A stretch of 64,000 nt of DNA from Burkholderia sp. Leaf177 (GTDB taxonomy: Bacteria > Pseudomonadota > Gammaproteobacteria > Burkholderiales > Burkholderiaceae): contig NZ_LMPF01000023.1 in assembly GCF_001424345.1 (NCBI RefSeq), forward strand, positions 187,006-251,005. The letters are read 5' to 3'. The notes beneath the pieces were generated by a model. It had not been told where the DNA came from. It saw only the letters and a program-made list of their open reading frames with translations, and made no database searches. Position 1 is the stretch's first letter. Each line of letters opens with the position of its first letter. The position numbers were made by a program, and so were the translations under genes. Positions 63,301 to 64,000 of the stretch are shown here, in pieces.

Positions 63301-63767
63301 AACCGGCGCGGCCGCTGGAAGAGCGCCGCAAGAAGTCGAGCCCGTTGCGCGACGTGGCCGGCTTATTGCGTTCGCTTTCGTATGCCAGCGCCGCAGCGCA
63401 GCCGACGACCGAGAACGCACCGGCCGCTACCGCCGATCGCAAACGTGCACTGTTCGAGCGCCTGCGCGCGCACGGCGAAGAAGGTTTCCTTGCCGAATAC
63501 AACGCGGCGGTCGCGACCTCCCCGCAACCCGTTGCCGGCGATGAATCCACCCTGGCTGCCTTGCTCGATCTTTTCCTGATCGAAAAAGCCGCCTACGAAA
63601 TCCGCTATGAAGCGGCCAACCGTCCGACCTGGATCGGCTTGCCGCTGCGTGGCCTCGCGTCGCTCGCGAGCCGCTTGCTTGGCGATACCGGCGCACCGCT
63701 CGCGCCCGGCTCGCGTCCCGCGGACGCCGCACAAAAGGACACATCCGATGGAAACGAACATGAATAA
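60378..63767 (+). CDS. treS: Trehalose synthase-maltokinase fusion (TreS-Mak)
   Basis: An 1129-residue bifunctional enzyme. Residues 1-560 are the GH13 trehalose synthase interconverting trehalose and maltose: nucleophile Asp211 in LRLDAVPYL, acid/base Glu253 in LLAEANQWPED, and FLRNHDELTLEM. Residues from about 590 on are maltokinase (HGDFHLGQVLMAQG near 952, metal Asp in DFEGEPARP), making maltose-1-phosphate for GlgE. GTG at 60378 has AAGGAG 5 bases upstream. Its last 20 bases overlap glgB. Confidence 0.96.
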   Translation: MKRNKNSTVSNDPLWYKDAIIYQIHIKSFFDANNDGIGDFPGLLAKLDYIAELGVDCIWLLPFYPSPRRDDGYDIADYRNVHPDYGTLADVKRFIQEAHARGIRVVTELVINHTSDQHPWFQRARLAKPGSNHRNYYVWSDTDKKYEDTRIIFIDSEPSNWTHDPVAGQYYWHRFFNHQPDLNFDNPSVLKEVLSVMRFWLDMGIDGLRLDAVPYLVEREGTNNENLPETHAILKTIRATIDKEYPNRMLLAEANQWPEDVKEYFGDEDECHMAFHFPLMPRIYMSIASEDRFPITDIMRQTPDLAPTNQWAIFLRNHDELTLEMVTDSERDYLWNTYASDRRARLNLGIRRRLAPLMERDRRRIELINSLLLSMPGTPVIYYGDELGMGDNIHLGDRDGVRTPMQWSSDRNGGFSRADPEQLVLPPVMGSLYGYDAINVESQSRDPHSLLNWTRKMLAVRRAKHAFGRGTIRFLRPNNRKILAYIREIEGEPPILCVANLSRAPQAVELDLSEYAGSVPLEMTADSAFPPIGQLTYLLTFPPYGFLWFQLCPGNQRPAWSQAPSEQLPEFVTMVIRAGQTGPTPENVRLLESEVLPSYLSKRRWFASKDQTLKSVRLAALTTIPEAGFAFTEVEADVGDHTERYVLPLTIAWGTETTSPLYMQLALARVRQSRNIGHITDAFAVPAFTYGVLRKLKQRAVVPTVQKSEIRFVPTERLDALNFNFKPGEPLPEIRWLAAEQSNSSLVIGDQVVLKLVRRLVGGIHPEAEMSRYLTKLGYANTGPLFGEVVRVDPEGVPHTLCILQGFIDNQGDAWNYALDYLRRTVDELALAVDTEDHSMDREKEMQGIEGYRKIAGIIGRRLGELHVALASPSDDPAFSPETASKEDVRAWNDGTHTLLVTALDILSAKIRDFSEHDRELAQSLLDRRDLLLAAVQKLVPESAQALRIRIHGDFHLGQVLMAQGDAFLIDFEGEPARPLEERRKKSSPLRDVAGLLRSLSYASAAAQPTTENAPAATADRKRALFERLRAHGEEGFLAEYNAAVATSPQPVAGDESTLAALLDLFLIEKAAYEIRYEAANRPTWIGLPLRGLASLASRLLGDTGAPLAPGSRPADAAQKDTSDGNEHE

Positions 63768-64000
63768 GCGCACCGACGACCGCAGCCTGACCGAAGGCCT
63801 GCATCCGCTCGATATCGACGCGCTCGTCGAGGCGCGGCATCCCGATCCGTTTTCCAAGCTCGGCTTGCATCAGACCGATACCGGCCCGGTAGTGCGCGTG
63901 CTGCTGCCCGGCGCGACCAGCGTGCAGGTCCTCGCGCGCGACGGCAGCGCGCCGCTCGGCACGCTCACGCAGATTCATCCCGCGGGGCTTTTTGTTGGGT
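63748..64000 (+). CDS. glgB: 1,4-alpha-glucan branching enzyme GlgB (5' part)
   Basis: 84 codons visible before the window ends. The start (METNMNKRTDDRS) and then HPLDIDALVEARHPDPFSKLG-type sequence with HQTDTGPVVRVLLPGATSVQV are the N1/CBM48-like start of GlgB. AAGGA lies 9-10 bases before ATG at 63748; a second ATG four codons on (63760) is also possible. It overlaps the treS stop by 20 bp, so translation is coupled. It should branch the linear glucan made by GlgA/GlgE. Confidence 0.9.
   Translation, partial: METNMNKRTDDRSLTEGLHPLDIDALVEARHPDPFSKLGLHQTDTGPVVRVLLPGATSVQVLARDGSAPLGTLTQIHPAGLFVG

Overview
The window is high-GC and gene-dense and looks like a core chromosomal stretch of a beta-proteobacterium of the Burkholderiaceae, probably a Paraburkholderia or Caballeronia relative. 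The signs are a Burkholderia-type trimeric porin, an rpoD with a long basic N-terminal extension next to dnaG and yqeY, a BPSS1780-type membrane protein, a DUF3563 protein, folE2, dxs-ispA-xseB, and a long GlgE plus a TreS-maltokinase fusion. No prophage, IS element, CRISPR array or rRNA operon is visible. One tRNA (anticodon CAU) is present. The genus assignment is inference; gene identities come from translated motifs.

Layout. 0.4-6.4 kb: catabolic block with an MFS transporter, guanine deaminase and porin on the + strand, then an IclR regulator divergent from a fumarylacetoacetate hydrolase-family gene, with a nested dyad between them. 6.4-7.8 kb: three small proteins and the tRNA. 7.9-13.1 kb (-): macromolecular-synthesis genes yqeY, dnaG and rpoD, without the expected rpsU. 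13.1-20 kb: a flavoprotein, tsaD, folE2, dxs, ispA, xseB. 20.2-24.5 kb: Rieske oxygenase, an unrecognised membrane-anchored protein, a sulfurtransferase and a Tat-exported dienelactone hydrolase-like enzyme. 24.7-31.2 kb: ndh and polA, a LOG-family gene head-to-head with polA, and amn. 31.4-33.7 kb: DUF2782, thrB and a membrane protein. 33.9-36.5 kb: ohrR and ohr, DUF3563, a PHB-depolymerase-like esterase. 36.7-41.9 kb: a PAP2 phosphatase, modABC, modE and a CHAD protein. 42-45 kb: PiT transporter, a tiny membrane protein and an SDR, which ends in a 9-bp tandem repeat. 45.2-47.5 kb: three small unknown genes, one behind a LexA-type box, then a Xre-RES toxin-antitoxin pair. 47.6-49.7 kb: topoisomerase IB and a metallophosphatase. 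49.9-53.5 kb: a membrane-bound GMC dehydrogenase with triheme cytochrome. 53.8-64 kb: DUF1345, then glgA, glgE, treS-mak and the start of glgB.

How the parts work together. The glgA-glgE-treS/mak-glgB run matches the GlgE pathway: trehalose to maltose (TreS), to maltose-1-phosphate (maltokinase domain), to linear alpha-glucan (GlgE), then branching (GlgB). The mod genes form a molybdate importer with a candidate ModE operator just upstream of modA. ohrR and ohr are an organic-peroxide sensor and peroxidase pair. The CHAD protein (likely polyphosphate-binding) is divergent from a low-affinity phosphate transporter. No clearly new multi-gene system is present. The best candidates for follow-up are the orphan protein at 21.4-22.3 kb, the small-gene cluster with a LexA-type box at 45.2-46.3 kb, the N-terminal amylase-like half of GlgE, the 9-bp repeat after the SDR gene, and the short terminated transcript at the place where rpsU is expected.
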